From contig CAJAFJ010000037.1 in NCBI GenBank assembly GCA_903938955.1, forward strand, positions 1 through 8,690: 8,690 nt of DNA. The letters are read 5' to 3'. Below, piece by piece: positions 1 to 7,321 of this stretch. The notes beneath the pieces are model-generated. The model was given only the letters and a program-made list of their open reading frames with translations, searched no databases and was not told the DNA's origin. The translations under genes and the position numbers were made by a program. Each line of letters opens with the position of its first letter. The stretch's first letter is position 1. The stretch comes from an uncultured beta proteobacterium (lineage in GTDB: Bacteria > Pseudomonadota > Gammaproteobacteria > Burkholderiales > Burkholderiaceae).

Positions 1-479
1 CCGCACAGGCAGGCCACCGGCATGCCGTGGATGTTGCCGCTGGGCGTGAGGGTGGCGGTGTTGAAGTCGGCATGGGCGTCCAACCACAGCACGCGCAGTT
101 TTTTGCCGGTGTCACGGCAGTGCCGTGCCACCGCGCTAATCGACCCAATGCCCAGGCAGTGGTCGCCGCCCAGCATGATGGGCAGGCGCCCGGCGCTGAG
201 TTCGCGGTACATGGCGTCGTGCAGCAACTGGTTCCACTGGACCACTTCCGGCAGGTGGCGAAAGCCATTCACCGCCGCCTGCCACGGGTTGGCCGGGCCG
301 CCCAGGTTACCGCAGTCTTTGACGTCCACGCCAAACTGGGCAATCGCTGGCGCAAGGCCCGCCACGCGCAAGGCGTCGGGGCCCATGCGGGCGCCCAAGG
401 TGCCCGCCCCCACGTCGGTCGGGACACCAATCAGGCTGACGCCGCCCGGGGCAATCTGGGTTGCTAATTTGGAGTTCAT
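1..479 (-). CDS. rocF: Arginase, N-terminal 159 codons (partial, cut by window edge)
   Basis: Arginase hydrolyses L-arginine to L-ornithine and urea in the cytoplasm using a binuclear manganese centre. My translation of the reverse strand starts MNSKLATQIAPGG and reads open to the edge. Visible family signatures are GGDH with a metal-ligand His at residue 107, LDAHADFNT at 133-141 carrying ligand residues Asp134, His136 and Asp138, and GNIHGMP at 148-154. About half of a normal ~300-residue arginase is present, and the C-terminal metal motif lies outside the window. The ATG overlaps the TGA of the upstream cyclodeaminase gene as ATGA, and no Shine-Dalgarno sequence is evident, so translation is probably coupled to that gene. 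Its product ornithine is the substrate of the neighbouring enzyme. Agmatinase and other ureohydrolases share these motifs, but the N-terminal ligand block and the ornithine-using partner favour arginase. Confidence 0.9.
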   Translation of the reverse strand, partial: MNSKLATQIAPGGVSLIGVPTDVGAGTLGARMGPDALRVAGLAPAIAQFGVDVKDCGNLGGPANPWQAAVNGFRHLPEVVQWNQLLHDAMYRELSAGRLPIMLGGDHCLGIGSISAVARHCRDTGKKLRVLWLDAHADFNTATLTPSGNIHGMPVACLC

Positions 480-1537
480 GCGGCTAATGCTAACGCTTGC
501 GCTGCTGGGCGAATCAGACTGAACAGGTCTTTCGGGTTGCCCAACTCGGGGATCAGCGACACCCACTGGCCCAGTCCGAGTTCGCGGGCGGCTTCGCGCA
601 GGTAGCGCAGCGCCGAGTAGTCCTCCAGCGCAAAACCGACCGAGTCAAACACCGTGACGTCTTGCGCCGAGGTGCGCCCCGGCGCCTCGTGGCGCAGCAC
701 TTGCCAGAGTTCGGTTACGGCAAAGTCGGCGGGCATTTGCTGCAGGTCGCCTTCGATGCGGGTTTGCGGTTCGTATTGCACGAACACACGGGCCAGGCGC
801 AGCACGTCGGCGTGCAGTTCGGTCTTGCCGGGGCAGTCGCCGCCGACGCCGTTGATGTGCATGCCGGGCTCGATCATCTCGGGGGTGAGGATGGTGGCCT
901 TGGTTTTGTCGGCGGTCACGGTGGTGACGATGTCGGCCCCGCGCACGGCCTGCGCAATGCTGTCGCAGTCAATCAGGCGCAAGCCGGTGTGCTGCAGGTT
1001 GCGCCTGAGCTTGCGGGTGGCATCAGGGTCGGTGTCAAACAGACGGATTTCCGTGATGCCCAGCAGGTGGTGAAAGGCCAGGGCCTGAAACTCGCTTTGC
1101 GCGCCGTTGCCAATCAGGGCCATGCGGGTGCTGTTGGGGCGGGCCAAGGCACGGGCCGCCACGGCGGACATGGCGGCGGTGCGCAAAGCGGTGGTCAGGG
1201 TCAGTTCACTGAGCAATTCAGGAATGCCGGTGCCCACATTGGCCAACACGCCAAAGGCCATGACGGTGGGCAGACCGGCCTGGGTGTTTTTGGGGTGGCC
1301 GTTGACGTATTTGAAGGCGTAGGTCTGGGCGTCGGCGATCGGCATCAGCTCAATCACACCGTCGGGGGAGTGGCTGGCGACGCGGGCGCATTTATCAAAC
1401 GCTTGCCAGCGCTGGTAGTCTTCCGCAATGGAGTCGGCCAGGCGACGCAGCGTGGCCTCGACGCCGGTTTGGGTGACGATGGCGGCCACATCCTGGGCGC
1501 TGAGAAAGTGGGTTTGGACGAGGGATGGACGGTTCAT
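476..1537 (-). CDS. ocd: Ornithine cyclodeaminase
   Basis: Converts L-ornithine directly to L-proline plus ammonia using tightly bound NAD+, in the mu-crystallin/OCD family. The 353-residue product matches the family's usual ~350. Visible features are GVIELMP with Glu63, YAFKYVNGHP with Lys76, ALRTAA with Arg119, a Rossmann segment LIGNGAQSEFQ at 141-151 followed by acidic DTDPD at 168-172, and GGDCPGKTELH at 232-242. The Asp234 in that last block is the catalytic aspartate signature that separates true OCD from alanine dehydrogenase-like relatives. I chose the ATG at 1537, giving MNRPSLVQ, because GGAG lies nine bases upstream; an in-frame ATG at 1603 would add 22 unlikely residues. The stop overlaps the arginase start by four bases. 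A perfect palindrome about 90 bases upstream is the likely regulatory site. Confidence 0.93.
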   Translation of the reverse strand: MNRPSLVQTHFLSAQDVAAIVTQTGVEATLRRLADSIAEDYQRWQAFDKCARVASHSPDGVIELMPIADAQTYAFKYVNGHPKNTQAGLPTVMAFGVLANVGTGIPELLSELTLTTALRTAAMSAVAARALARPNSTRMALIGNGAQSEFQALAFHHLLGITEIRLFDTDPDATRKLRRNLQHTGLRLIDCDSIAQAVRGADIVTTVTADKTKATILTPEMIEPGMHINGVGGDCPGKTELHADVLRLARVFVQYEPQTRIEGDLQQMPADFAVTELWQVLRHEAPGRTSAQDVTVFDSVGFALEDYSALRYLREAARELGLGQWVSLIPELGNPKDLFSLIRPAAQALALAA

Positions 1538-1746
1538 GGCACAGGACTCCGGTAGATGAAACCTAGTGTCCCCAAGGCGCCTCTCAATGTAAATCGCCAA
1601 CATTGCTGTCTTTTTGCAGTATTTTTAGCATTTCGTCAAACTTTAATGACGAAATGACAACAATACGCCCAATGCGCCTGCTCAGGAGCGCGGTCAGGGC
1701 ATGGCATGCCGCGGACTGGCGGTGGTAGTTTTGACGGCCTGCAACG
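1538..1746. other. Intergenic region between yggS and ocd
   Basis: This 209-bp segment lies between two minus-strand genes. It holds the ocd ribosome-binding site near its left end and the perfect palindrome at 1629-1656. I see no clear terminator for yggS: there is a weak 5-bp GC-rich inverted repeat near 1690-1715 but no T-run. An open frame of 66 codons crosses the region from inside yggS, but it has no ribosome-binding site and no recognisable family features. Whether ocd has its own promoter or is read through from yggS cannot be decided from sequence; the operator-like palindrome favours a separate, regulated promoter. Confidence 0.5.
1629..1656. promoter_or_regulatory. Palindromic candidate operator upstream of ocd
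   Basis: Arms CATTTCGTCA (1629-1638) and TGACGAAATG (1647-1656) are perfect reverse complements of 10 bp, separated by the 8-base AT-rich spacer AACTTTAA. The centre lies about 105 bp upstream of the ocd start codon, in an intergenic segment more AT-rich than its surroundings. This geometry suits a dimeric regulator. Lrp/AsnC-family activators commonly control arginine/ornithine catabolic genes, so one is a reasonable guess, but no regulator gene lies in the window. A hairpin role is less likely, since no T-run follows on the minus strand. I could not identify a convincing -35/-10 pair for ocd next to it. Confidence 0.6.
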
Positions 1747-2451
1747 TTAGCCAGCCACGCCAGCCGGGTAGCTGCGCCCGCCAAAAATGGCGGACCCCAC
1801 GCGCACCATCGTGCTGCCCTCGTGAATGGCGGCTTCCAGGTCGGCGCTCATGCCCATCGACAGGGTATCGAGCGCCAGTCCGGCGGCATTCAAGTCCTCC
1901 AACACAGCTCGGGCACGGGCAAACAAGGCACAGGCCGCGACAAAGTCAGCCGCCGGCTCGGGGATGCTCATGATGCCGCGCAAACGCAAGTTCGGCAGCG
2001 TGGCCACCTGCTGCGCCAATGCCAGCGCCTCGGCCGGCAGCACGCCCGATTTGGTGGCCCCGCCATCCACATTGACCTGAAGACACACCTGCAGCGGTGC
2101 CAACCCCGCCGGGCGCTGTTCGCTCAGGCGCTGCGCCACTTTGAGCCGGTCGACGGTGTGGACCCAGTCGAAGTGCTCGGCCACCAGCCGCGTCTTGTTG
2201 CTCTGGATCGGCCCGATGCAGTGCCATTGCAGCGGCAAATGGCGCAGCTGGGTGATTTTGTGCACCGCTTCCTGAATGTAGTTTTCACCAAACGCGGTTT
2301 GACCGGCGGCGTAGGCGGCGGCCACGGCTTCGGCGCCAAAGGTTTTGGAAACAGCCAGTAGCGCGACCTGCGCCGGCAGGCGGTCGGCGGCACGGCAAGC
2401 GGCCGTGATTCGGTCGTGAACGGTTTGAAGCTGGAGGGCAATCGTGGTCAT
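1747..2451 (-). CDS. yggS: Pyridoxal phosphate homeostasis protein (YggS/PLPBP family)
   Basis: A non-catalytic cytosolic PLP-binding protein of the alanine racemase-like fold III family. It buffers free pyridoxal 5'-phosphate and affects amino acid balance. The 234-residue product is normal length. The PLP-binding lysine is Lys36 in LLAVSKTF. Other family blocks are FGENYIQE at 54-61, WHCIGPIQSNKT at 76-87, SMGMSADLEAAI at 198-209 and VRVGSAIFGGR at 216-226, which form the phosphate-binding side of the pocket. It is divergent from pilT with 36 bp between start codons, the arrangement known in Pseudomonas. There yggS is usually followed by proC; here the next genes downstream are ocd and arginase instead. 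No strong Shine-Dalgarno precedes the ATG, and its start codon overlaps the apparent pilT -10 element. Confidence 0.95.
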   Translation of the reverse strand: MTTIALQLQTVHDRITAACRAADRLPAQVALLAVSKTFGAEAVAAAYAAGQTAFGENYIQEAVHKITQLRHLPLQWHCIGPIQSNKTRLVAEHFDWVHTVDRLKVAQRLSEQRPAGLAPLQVCLQVNVDGGATKSGVLPAEALALAQQVATLPNLRLRGIMSIPEPAADFVAACALFARARAVLEDLNAAGLALDTLSMGMSADLEAAIHEGSTMVRVGSAIFGGRSYPAGVAG

Positions 2452-2454
2452 AAT
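2425..2454 (+). promoter_or_regulatory. Candidate sigma70 promoter for pilT
   Basis: A -35-like TTGAAG at 2425-2430 and a -10-like CATAAT at 2449-2454 (five of six bases match TATAAT) are separated by 18 bp. Transcription would start near 2461, leaving a leader of about 27 bases before the pilT GTG. The -10 hexamer covers the yggS start codon, read on the opposite strand, so the two divergent genes may interfere with each other at initiation. This is a pattern match only, with four of six matches in the -35. Confidence 0.42.
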
Positions 2455-2476
2455 TACTGCAAGCGTAACAAACGAC

Positions 2477-2480
2477 AGGG
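2477..2480 (+). promoter_or_regulatory. Ribosome-binding site supporting the pilT GTG start
   Basis: AGGG lies seven bases before the GTG at 2488. It supports GTG as the pilT start, rather than the in-frame ATG at 2416, which lies inside yggS and would add 24 residues unlike any PilT N-terminus. Confidence 0.55.
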
Positions 2481-2487
2481 CTTATTC

Positions 2488-3531
2488 GTGGACATTACCC
2501 AATTACTGGCCTTTAGCGTCAAAAACAAGGCTTCTGACTTGCATCTTTCGGCGGGTCTGCCACCCATGATTCGCGTGCATGGCGATGTGCGGCGCATCAA
2601 CGTGGAGGCGCTGGACCACAAGCAGGTGCATGCGATGGTCTACGACATCATGAATGACGGCCAACGCAAGGTTTATGAAGAGTTTCTGGAAATCGACTTT
2701 TCATTCGAGATTGAAGGGCTGGCGCGGTTTCGGGTCAACGCCTTTAACCACCAGCGTGGCGCAGGCGCGGTGTTTCGGACCATTCCCAGCAAAATTTTGA
2801 CGTTGGAGCAACTCAACTGCCCCAAGATTTTTTCCGACCTGGCGCTGAAACCGCGCGGCATGGTGCTGGTCACCGGCCCGACGGGTTCGGGCAAGTCGAC
2901 TACGCTGGCCGCCATGGTCAACTTTTTGAACGAGACCGAGTTTGGCCACATCCTGACGGTGGAAGACCCGATCGAGTTTGTGCACGAGTCCAAAAAGTGC
3001 CTGGTCAACCAGCGCGAAGTTGGCCCACACACGCAAAGCTTTGCCGCCGCCCTGCGCTCGGCCCTGCGGGAAGACCCGGACGCCATTCTGGTCGGCGAAA
3101 TGCGCGACCTGGAAACGATTCGCCTGGCCATGACCGCGGCGGAAACCGGCCACCTGGTGTTCGGCACCCTGCACACGTCCAGCGCCGCCAAGACCATTGA
3201 CCGGATCATTGACGTGTTTCCGGGTGAAGAAAAAGAGATGATCCGCGCCATGCTGTCCGAGTCGCTGCAAGCGGTGATTTCACAAACGCTGTGTAAAACC
3301 AAAGACGGCCAGGGCCGCGTGGCGGCGCACGAGATCATGCTCGGCACCAGCGCCATTCGCAATTTGATTCGCGAGGCCAAGGTGGCGCAGATGTACTCCA
3401 GCATCCAGACCGGCAACAGCGTGGGCATGCAAACGCTGGACCAAAACCTGGCCGACCTGGTCAAGCGCAACATCATCAGCCCGGGGGAAGCGCGCTCCAA
3501 AGCCAAAATTCCGGAAAACTTTCCGGGCTAA
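2488..3531 (+). CDS. pilT: Type IV pilus retraction ATPase PilT
   Basis: A hexameric cytoplasmic ATPase at the base of the type IV pilus that powers pilin depolymerisation and so twitching motility and DNA uptake. The 347-residue product starting at GTG (VDITQLLAFSVKNKASDLHLS) has the usual PilT length and N-terminus. A PAS-like N-terminal domain spans about 1-100. The RecA-like domain follows, with Walker A GPTGSGKST at 130-138 (Lys136), the Asp box around TVEDPIEF at 157-164, Walker B ILVGEMRD at 200-207 with catalytic Glu204, and the His box GTLHTSSA at 226-233. The retraction-specific AIRNLIRE motif is intact at 289-296, which distinguishes PilT from PilB and PilU. It is followed by its paralogue pilU after 65 bp, almost certainly in the same transcript. 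Confidence 0.97.
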   Translation: MDITQLLAFSVKNKASDLHLSAGLPPMIRVHGDVRRINVEALDHKQVHAMVYDIMNDGQRKVYEEFLEIDFSFEIEGLARFRVNAFNHQRGAGAVFRTIPSKILTLEQLNCPKIFSDLALKPRGMVLVTGPTGSGKSTTLAAMVNFLNETEFGHILTVEDPIEFVHESKKCLVNQREVGPHTQSFAAALRSALREDPDAILVGEMRDLETIRLAMTAAETGHLVFGTLHTSSAAKTIDRIIDVFPGEEKEMIRAMLSESLQAVISQTLCKTKDGQGRVAAHEIMLGTSAIRNLIREAKVAQMYSSIQTGNSVGMQTLDQNLADLVKRNIISPGEARSKAKIPENFPG

Positions 3532-3540
3532 GCCCCTACG

Positions 3541-3564
3541 GGCGGGGCCGTCTGCGGCCCCGCC
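3541..3564 (+). other. Intercistronic GC-rich hairpin between pilT and pilU
   Basis: GGCGGGGCCG (3541-3550) and CGGCCCCGCC (3555-3564) pair perfectly over 10 bp around the four-base loop TCTG, ten bases after the pilT stop. No T-run follows, so it is not a standard intrinsic terminator. It may stabilise the 3' end of pilT mRNA, be a processing site, or cause partial termination that sets the PilT:PilU ratio. A smaller palindrome, GGGCT-A-AGCCC, covers the pilT stop codon at 3525-3535. Confidence 0.6.
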
Positions 3565-3596
3565 ATCACCCTTCACCCTCGGGAGCTCACCTCATC

Positions 3597-4733
3597 ATGG
3601 AACGCGATCAAGCCACCAAATTTGTCAATGACTTGCTCAAGCTGATGATCAGCCGCAACGGCAGCGATTTATTCCTCACGGCCGACTTTCCGCCCGCCAT
3701 CAAGGTCGACGGCAAGATCACCAAGGTGTCGCCCCAGCCGCTCAACGGCGCCCACACCATGGCGCTGACCCGCTCGGTCATGAACGACAAGCAGGTGGCC
3801 GAGTTCGAGCGCACCAAAGAATGCAATTTCGCCATCTCGCCCCCGGGCGTGGGACGCTTCCGGGTCAATGCCTTCGTACAGCAAGGCAAAGTGGGCATGG
3901 TGATGCGGGTCATCCCCTTGACGGTGCCGACCATTGACGGGCTGGGCGTGCCGCAAATTCTGAAAGAGGTGGCGACCACCAAACGCGGCCTGTGCATTTT
4001 GGTCGGGGCCACCGGCTCCGGCAAATCGACCACGCTGGCGGCCATGGTGGACTGGCGCAACGAAAACTCGTTTGGCCACATCATCACGATTGAAGACCCG
4101 ATCGAGTTTGTCCATCCACACAAAAACTGTGTCGTGATGCAGCGCGAAGTGGGCGTGGACACCGACAGCTGGGCCGCCGCCCTGAAAAACACCCTGCGCC
4201 AAGCCCCCGATGTGATTTTGATGGGCGAAATTCGCGACCGCGAAACCATGGAACACGCGGTGGCGTTTGCCGAAACCGGCCACCTGTGCCTGGCCACCCT
4301 GCACGCCAACAGCGCCAACCAGGCGCTGGACCGCATCATCAACTTCTTCCCCGAAGAGCGGCGCTCGCAATTGCTGATGGACCTGTCGCTCAACCTCAAG
4401 GCCATGGTGTCGCAACGGCTGATTCCCAAGCAAGATGGGCGCGGCCGCACTGCCGTGATCGAGATCATGCTCAATTCACCGCTGATTTCGGACATGATCT
4501 TCAAAGGCGAGGTCACCGAGATCAAGGAGATCATGAAGAAAAGCCGCAACCTGGGCATGCAAACCTTCGACCAGGCCTTGTTTGACGCCTATGAGACTAA
4601 CGTCATCACCTACGAAGATGCCCTGCGCAACGCCGACTCGGTCAACGACCTGCGCTTGCAGATCAAGCTCAACAGCCAGCGCAGCCGGTCCCAGGACCTG
4701 GGCGCGGGCACCGAAAACTTCGCCATTGTTTAA
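3597..4733 (+). CDS. pilU: PilT-like accessory retraction ATPase PilU
   Basis: PilU is a paralogue of PilT in the PilT/PilU ATPase family. It assists PilT-dependent pilus retraction, especially against load, and acts at the cytoplasmic face of the pilus machine. The 378-residue protein matches PilU length. Walker A GATGSGKST is at 137-145 (Lys143), the Asp box TIEDPIEF at 164-171, Walker B ILMGEIRD at 207-214 with Glu211, and the His box ATLHANSA at 233-240. Where PilT has AIRNLIRE, this protein has SPLISDMIFKG (294-304), the PilU form, and it has a longer, polar C-terminal tail (about 350-378). GGGAG lies 11 bases before the ATG, somewhat far. It follows pilT in the order typical of Gammaproteobacteria and Betaproteobacteria. 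Confidence 0.96.
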   Translation: MERDQATKFVNDLLKLMISRNGSDLFLTADFPPAIKVDGKITKVSPQPLNGAHTMALTRSVMNDKQVAEFERTKECNFAISPPGVGRFRVNAFVQQGKVGMVMRVIPLTVPTIDGLGVPQILKEVATTKRGLCILVGATGSGKSTTLAAMVDWRNENSFGHIITIEDPIEFVHPHKNCVVMQREVGVDTDSWAAALKNTLRQAPDVILMGEIRDRETMEHAVAFAETGHLCLATLHANSANQALDRIINFFPEERRSQLLMDLSLNLKAMVSQRLIPKQDGRGRTAVIEIMLNSPLISDMIFKGEVTEIKEIMKKSRNLGMQTFDQALFDAYETNVITYEDALRNADSVNDLRLQIKLNSQRSRSQDLGAGTENFAIV

Positions 4734-4751
4734 CTCACACCGCACGCCCCC

Positions 4752-5666
4752 ATGACTTCGATCGCTACCAAAACCTACGAACCAACCCCGTCTCTCAAAG
4801 TGGCCTTTTTAGGTCTAGGCGTGATGGGCTACCCGATGGCCGGGCACCTGGCGCGCGCCGGGCACCAGGTCACGGTCTACAACCGCACCGCCGCCAAATC
4901 GATCGCCTGGTGCGCCGAGTTTGCCGGCGCGAACGGTGCCAGCCATGCCGACACGCCACGGTTGGCCGCGCAGCGGACCGACATCGTTTTTTGCTGCGTC
5001 GGTAATGACGATGACCTGCGCAGCGTGACGCTGGGCGCCGACGGCGCCTTTGCCGGCATGGAACCGGGCGCCGTGTTTGTGGACCACACCACCGCCTCCG
5101 CCAGCGTGGCGCGCGAGTTGTACACCGCGGCCAAAAACCTGGGGCTCCACTTTATCGACGCCCCGGTGTCCGGCGGGCAGGCGGGCGCGCAAAACGGCGC
5201 ACTCACCGTGATGTGCGGCGCCGACCAGGGGCCTTTTGACAAGGCGCAGCCGGTCGGCCTGGCGTTTGCCAAAGCCTTTACCCGGCTGGGCGAGAGTGGC
5301 GCCGGTCAACTGGCCAAGATGGTGAACCAGATTTGTATTGCCGGCCTGGTGCAGGGCCTGAGCGAAGCCATTGCCTTCGGCCAGCAGGCCGGGCTGGACA
5401 TGAACCAGGTGCTGGACGTGATTGGCAAAGGGGCGGCGCAAAGCTGGCAGCTCGATAACCGCGGCAAAACCATGGTCGCGGACAAGTTTGATTTTGGTTT
5501 TGCCGTCGACTGGATGCGCAAAGACCTGGGTCTGGTGCTGGACGAAGCCAAGCGCAACGGCGCGCGCTTGCCAGTCACCGCCCTGGTGGACCAGTTTTAT
5601 GCCGATGTGCAGCACATGGGCGGTCAGCGCTGGGATACCTCCAGCCTGATCAAACGCCTGCGCTGA
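4752..5666 (+). CDS. NAD(P)-dependent beta-hydroxyacid dehydrogenase (3-hydroxyisobutyrate dehydrogenase family)
   Basis: Member of the family including 3-hydroxyisobutyrate dehydrogenase, tartronate semialdehyde reductase and GLYR succinic-semialdehyde reductases. It would oxidise a beta-hydroxyacid or reduce a semialdehyde; the exact substrate cannot be read from sequence. The 304 residues show Rossmann motif FLGLGVMGYPM (19-29), VYNRT (42-46), where Asn-Arg suggests NADP preference, substrate loop DAPVSGGQAGAQNGA (136-150) and GAGQLAKMVNQI (183-194) with catalytic Lys189 and Asn192. An extra ~14 polar residues precede the Rossmann strand. The start is 18 bases after the pilU stop with no visible Shine-Dalgarno, so it may be read through from pilTU and inefficiently initiated. 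No functional link to pili is evident. It converges on dolP with 15 bp between stops. Confidence 0.9.
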   Translation: MTSIATKTYEPTPSLKVAFLGLGVMGYPMAGHLARAGHQVTVYNRTAAKSIAWCAEFAGANGASHADTPRLAAQRTDIVFCCVGNDDDLRSVTLGADGAFAGMEPGAVFVDHTTASASVARELYTAAKNLGLHFIDAPVSGGQAGAQNGALTVMCGADQGPFDKAQPVGLAFAKAFTRLGESGAGQLAKMVNQICIAGLVQGLSEAIAFGQQAGLDMNQVLDVIGKGAAQSWQLDNRGKTMVADKFDFGFAVDWMRKDLGLVLDEAKRNGARLPVTALVDQFYADVQHMGGQRWDTSSLIKRLR

Positions 5667-5672
5667 TCAGGC
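5644..5672. repeat. Inverted repeat at the convergent gene junction
   Basis: GCCTGATCA (5644-5652) and TGATCAGGC (5664-5672) are perfect 9-bp arms around an 11-base loop. The right arm contains the dehydrogenase stop codon. A T-rich stretch (5682-5690) lies nine bases after the stem on the plus strand, too far for a textbook terminator, and none follows on the minus strand. It could still end or protect transcripts from both convergent genes. Chance is possible because the left arm is coding. Confidence 0.4.
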
Positions 5673-5681
5673 GACGCCGAG

Positions 5682-6934
<1,253 letters not shown>

Positions 6935-7321
6935 TCACGACGCATCAAACGCCGCTTGTAACCATTCAATACTGCCGTGCTCCAGCAGCACCACATCAAA
7001 CCGGCAGGGCGGCGGCTCGGGCAGGCGCATCAGGTAGTGGCGTGCGGCAAAAATAATACGACGCTGCTTGAGCGAGCTGATACTGGCGCCGGCCCCGCCG
7101 TGGCTGGCGCTTTGGCGCTGACGCACTTCGACAAACACCGTGGTGCCATCCGGCGTGCGCATGATCAGATCGATTTCACCACCGCCGCGCCCCGGCGTCC
7201 GATAATTGCGCACCACAAGGCGCAAGCCGGCTTGCTGCAAATAGTGCAGCGCGGCGGTTTCGGCCGCATCGCCCACCTGCTTGGTCGTACCGACCTTGGC
7301 CTTGATTTGAGGAAAAACCAT
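6935..7321 (-). CDS. yraN: UPF0102 family YraN, endonuclease-like protein
   Basis: Small protein of the YraN/UPF0102 family, with a restriction-endonuclease-like fold resembling Holliday junction resolvases; its biological role is not established. The 128 residues include TTKQVGDAAETAALHYL (12-28), VVRNYRTPGRGGGEIDLI (36-53) and VFVEVRQR (62-69). Glu49, Asp51 and Glu65 form the expected acidic core, and Arg67 sits where many nucleases of this fold have Lys, which is common in YraN. The ATG at 7321 shares its first base with the divergent rsmI TTG start. No good Shine-Dalgarno is visible; GTG at codon 16 (7276) is an alternative start. The -10-like GATAAT on the minus strand at 7396-7391 could serve it, but no matching -35 is present. 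First gene of the yraN-gmhA-dolP operon. Confidence 0.9.
   Translation of the reverse strand: MVFPQIKAKVGTTKQVGDAAETAALHYLQQAGLRLVVRNYRTPGRGGGEIDLIMRTPDGTTVFVEVRQRQSASHGGAGASISSLKQRRIIFAARHYLMRLPEPPPCRFDVVLLEHGSIEWLQAAFDAS
7309..7312 (+). promoter_or_regulatory. Ribosome-binding site supporting the rsmI TTG start
   Basis: GAGG followed by A-rich sequence lies eight bases before TTG at 7321. This is a good Shine-Dalgarno placement, and there is no ATG in frame before the conserved core, so TTG is the best start. The site is inside the yraN coding region on the opposite strand. Confidence 0.6.

Noticed and set aside
22..522. Plus-strand open frames at the left edge
   Set aside because: The minus strand encodes arginase with its metal-binding motifs; the plus frames show no recognisable features and overlap each other.
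497..1555. Long plus-strand open frame (352 codons) opposite ocd
   Set aside because: It is antisense to a clearly conserved enzyme. It is a low-complexity Gly/Gln/Val/His-rich translation typical of the mirror frame of a GC-rich gene, with no family motif.
1584..1784. 66-codon minus-strand ORF between yggS and ocd
   Set aside because: It starts inside yggS, has no ribosome-binding site or known motif, and runs through the palindrome and the AT-rich promoter-like region.
3608..4558. Long antisense open frames opposite pilU, and similarly opposite pilT and the dehydrogenase
   Set aside because: These are shadow frames produced by codon bias in GC-rich coding DNA. The sense strands carry complete, motif-bearing proteins.
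7283..7295. Inverted repeat GGTCG-TAC-CGACC inside yraN near the rsmI start
   Set aside because: Five-base arms with a three-base loop in GC-rich coding sequence are expected by chance, and no T-run or other supporting element is present.
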